Assembly (NCBI RefSeq): GCF_003008425.1
Contig: NZ_PXOQ01000009.1
Span: 193,501 to 257,500, forward strand
Direction of reading: 5' to 3'
DNA: 64,000 nucleotides
Source: Aurantibacter aestuarii
Lineage (GTDB): Bacteria > Bacteroidota > Bacteroidia > Flavobacteriales > Flavobacteriaceae
Shown here: piece after piece, positions 62,457-64,000 of the stretch
How positions within the stretch are numbered: the stretch's first letter is position 1
Layout of the letters: each line of letters opens with the position of its first letter
Program-made: the position numbers and the translations under genes
The notes under the pieces: model-generated
What the model saw: only the letters and a program-made list of their open reading frames with translations
What the model was told of the DNA's origin: nothing
The model's database searches: none

Positions 62457-63038
62457 ATGCCAAAACAAGAAGTTTTTAATAGAGAGTTAGTATTGCAGCA
62501 GGCTAGTAATGTATTCCATCATAAAGGATACAATGCAACGTCTATGCAGGACTTAGTAGATGCAACTGGTTTAAATAGATCGAGCATTTATAATTCTTTT
62601 GACAGTAAACTAAAGTTATATTTAGAATGTTTAAACAGTTACCAGACTAAGTATCAAAATATAATGCATAGTATTCTTATTAAGGCTGAAAACCCATTTA
62701 ATGCTATAGCTTTAATTTTTAAAAAATATGTAGAAGAAATTATAGCTGACAAAGACAGGAAAGGTTGTTTAATAACAAATTGTAAGTCGGAAATGGCTAA
62801 TCAAGATGTAACAGTAAATTATTTTTTACATAACAACCAGAAAGAGACTTTAGCCTTGTTTGAAGATTTGGTAAAAAAGGGACAAGAAGAACAGCTTATA
62901 AATACTAATAAGCATCCAAAAGCTTATGGCATGTATTTATTTTCTAGTATTCAAGGACTTAGAATGACTGGTATTTTAAATCAAAATGAACACGAATTAA
63001 TGGAGTTAGTGCACATAACTCTAGACACATTAAAATAA
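62457..63038 (+). CDS. TetR/AcrR-family repressor
   Basis: 193 residues from the ATG at 62457 (MPKQEVFNRELVLQ). An in-frame TTG at 62433 lies inside the operator and is not a credible start. The HTH is at about 10-55 (FHHKGYNATSMQDLVDATGLNRSSIYNSFDSKLKL), the rest helical ligand domain with GCLITNCKSEM, a segment seen in the TetR_C/YcdC-like branch near redox or aldehyde genes. It lies next to the SDR gene, with matching operators before both. Confidence 0.9.
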   Translation: MPKQEVFNRELVLQQASNVFHHKGYNATSMQDLVDATGLNRSSIYNSFDSKLKLYLECLNSYQTKYQNIMHSILIKAENPFNAIALIFKKYVEEIIADKDRKGCLITNCKSEMANQDVTVNYFLHNNQKETLALFEDLVKKGQEEQLINTNKHPKAYGMYLFSSIQGLRMTGILNQNEHELMELVHITLDTLK

Positions 63039-63053
63039 TTTTTTTTAACGACA

Positions 63054-63073
63054 TTTGAAACGATTGTTTCAAA
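63054..63073 (+). promoter_or_regulatory. Operator upstream of SDR gene
   Basis: TTTGAAAC-GATT-GTTTCAAA (63054-63073) is a perfect 8-4-8 palindrome, the same arms as at 62432, placed 15 bases before the SDR ATG. Confidence 0.6.
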
Positions 63074-63088
63074 TAAAAAACAAGATGT

Positions 63089-63835
63089 ATGAAATTACAA
63101 AACAAAGTAGCCGTTATTACAGGCGCAAATAGCGGTATTGGTTTAGCAACTGCTAAATTATTTTTAAAAGAAGGCGCAAAAGTTGTCATAACAGGTAGAA
63201 GACAAAAAGCACTAGACGACGCAGCAAAAGATTTAAAAGGCGATTTTATTACTGTTTTGGGAGATGTAGCAAACACCGAAGACAATCATAAAATTATAAT
63301 TGAGACCGTGAATAAATACGGAAAAATTGATGTTTTATTTTTAAATGCTGGAATTGCTCCACCAACATCAACAACCGATATTGACGAGAGTCATTATAAT
63401 GAGATATTCGATATTAATGTAAAAGGACCAATTTTAACCGTACAAAAAGCATTACCTCATTTAAATGATGGCGGCTCAATATTATTTACAAATTCTATTG
63501 TTCACCAAAAAGGATTTGATAATTTAGGGGTTTATTCCGCTAGTAAAGGCGCATTAAGAGCTTATGCACGTGTATTAACTTCGGAAGTAAAGGATCGAAA
63601 AATACGTGTAAATTCTTTAGCTCCTGGTCCAATTGATACACCATTGTATGGTAAAATGGGATTACCAGAAGAGCAAGTTGAAGAAATGGGTAAAGGATTT
63701 GCTGCGCAAGTGCCTTTAAAACGCTTTGGAACCTCTGAAGAAGTTGCTAAAACAGCATTATTTTTAAGCTCTGAAGATGCCTCATATATAAATGGCGTAG
63801 AAATAGAAATTGATGGTGGTTTAAGCCAAGTTTAA
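63089..63835 (+). CDS. SDR-family oxidoreductase
   Basis: A 248-residue classical short-chain dehydrogenase/reductase: TGANSGIGLATAKLF (cofactor loop TGxxxGIG), NAGIA, Ser in FTNSIVHQ, and catalytic YSASK (VYSASKGALRAYARVL), with IRVNSLAPGPIDTPL and a C-terminal INGVEIEIDGGLSQV. The Arg after the second beta strand (ITGRRQKAL) suggests NADP(H) preference. It is under the operator shared with the TetR gene. Substrate unknown. Confidence 0.9.
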   Translation: MKLQNKVAVITGANSGIGLATAKLFLKEGAKVVITGRRQKALDDAAKDLKGDFITVLGDVANTEDNHKIIIETVNKYGKIDVLFLNAGIAPPTSTTDIDESHYNEIFDINVKGPILTVQKALPHLNDGGSILFTNSIVHQKGFDNLGVYSASKGALRAYARVLTSEVKDRKIRVNSLAPGPIDTPLYGKMGLPEEQVEEMGKGFAAQVPLKRFGTSEEVAKTALFLSSEDASYINGVEIEIDGGLSQV

Positions 63836-63841
63836 TGCTAT

Positions 63842-63876
63842 AAAAAAAGGGTTGTAATTAAACAACCCTTTTTTTT
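63842..63876 (+). terminator. Rho-independent terminator
   Basis: AAAAAAAGGGTTGT (63842-63855) pairs with ACAACCCTTTTTTT (63862-63875). It follows the SDR gene and, on the other strand, the gene cut by the right edge. Confidence 0.85.
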
Positions 63877-64000
63877 ATATTAAAATTTCTCCATTTAAAT
63901 TAGTGGTTAATACATCGCTCATATAATCGAAAAATGGACGTATGGTTTTAAAATTCTGACTCACTTGAGTTTCAAAATTTTTAGATAAGACTTCTTTATC
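63875..64000 (-). CDS. Hypothetical protein, 5' part outside window
   Basis: On the minus strand the frame is open from base 64000 to a TAA at 63877-63875, giving 41 C-terminal residues (start DKEVLSKNFETQVSQNF, end TTNLNGEILI). The reading frame is clean and ends right before a bidirectional terminator, as real genes do here. No family can be assigned from so little sequence. Confidence 0.6.
   Translation of the reverse strand, partial: DKEVLSKNFETQVSQNFKTIRPFFDYMSDVLTTNLNGEILI

Overview
This window looks like a chromosomal segment of a marine-type member of the Flavobacteriaceae (Bacteroidota). The DNA is AT-rich and uses TAnnTTTG-type -7 promoter boxes. It encodes SusD-era style lipoproteins and a type IX secretion type B sorting domain, has many DEAD-box helicases, and uses TTG starts with little Shine-Dalgarno signal. 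No rRNA, tRNA, CRISPR array, transposase or integrase was found.

Layout. 1-12.8 kb is housekeeping: a partial unknown gene, a DEAD-box helicase, a ribosome hibernation factor, a YihY-type membrane protein, a thioredoxin-fold peroxidase, the AMPylase SelO, a zinc alcohol dehydrogenase and a frameshifted secreted protein. These are followed by an EamA permease / two DEAD-box helicases / zinc-phospholipase-like run and a cold-shock protein. 12.9-19.5 kb is mostly on the minus strand: an acyl-lipid desaturase, a Crp-type regulator, a four-gene TetR-led stress operon (TetR, NAD(P)-binding protein, nitroreductase, DJ-1/PfpI lipoprotein), a permease, and a plus-strand BamA-like outer-membrane protein.

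19.65-29.65 kb is an accessory defence island built from two modules. Module 1 is divergent. On the minus strand it carries an XRE repressor, an ImmA/IrrE protease and a stand-alone reverse transcriptase. On the plus strand it carries a ubiquitin-like protein, an E1-like ThiF protein, a Cys/His zinc protein and a very short basic protein. Module 2 has a LexA-like repressor, a short basic protein, a patatin phospholipase, a CD-NTase and a small unknown protein, and reads as a CBASS-type system. Both modules start with the same left-end repeat (B) and finish with the same right-end repeat (A). At the A/B junction the two ends form an imperfect palindrome with integron attC-like architecture.

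29.9-39.9 kb is a five-gene, tightly overlapping exopolysaccharide operon related to Pel: PelF glycosyltransferase, PelG exporter, a stand-alone PelA-type hydrolase, an unidentified polytopic membrane protein, and a 1343-residue lipoprotein that fuses a PelA-like deacetylase to a PelB-like TPR region and outer-membrane barrel. PelC, PelD and PelE are not seen.

39.9-64 kb holds a MscS channel and SLC13 permease, a T9SS-exported 1465-residue adhesin-like protein, an Old Yellow Enzyme with a PepSY-like protein, and an unusual convergent pair of operons. In that pair a secreted glucan-water-dikinase-like enzyme is coupled to a serine hydrolase, and an ATP/ADP-translocase-like transporter with HEAT repeats is paired with a second serine hydrolase. 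A thioesterase, an M16 peptidase, a TetR/SDR pair sharing one operator sequence, and a gene cut by the right edge complete the window.
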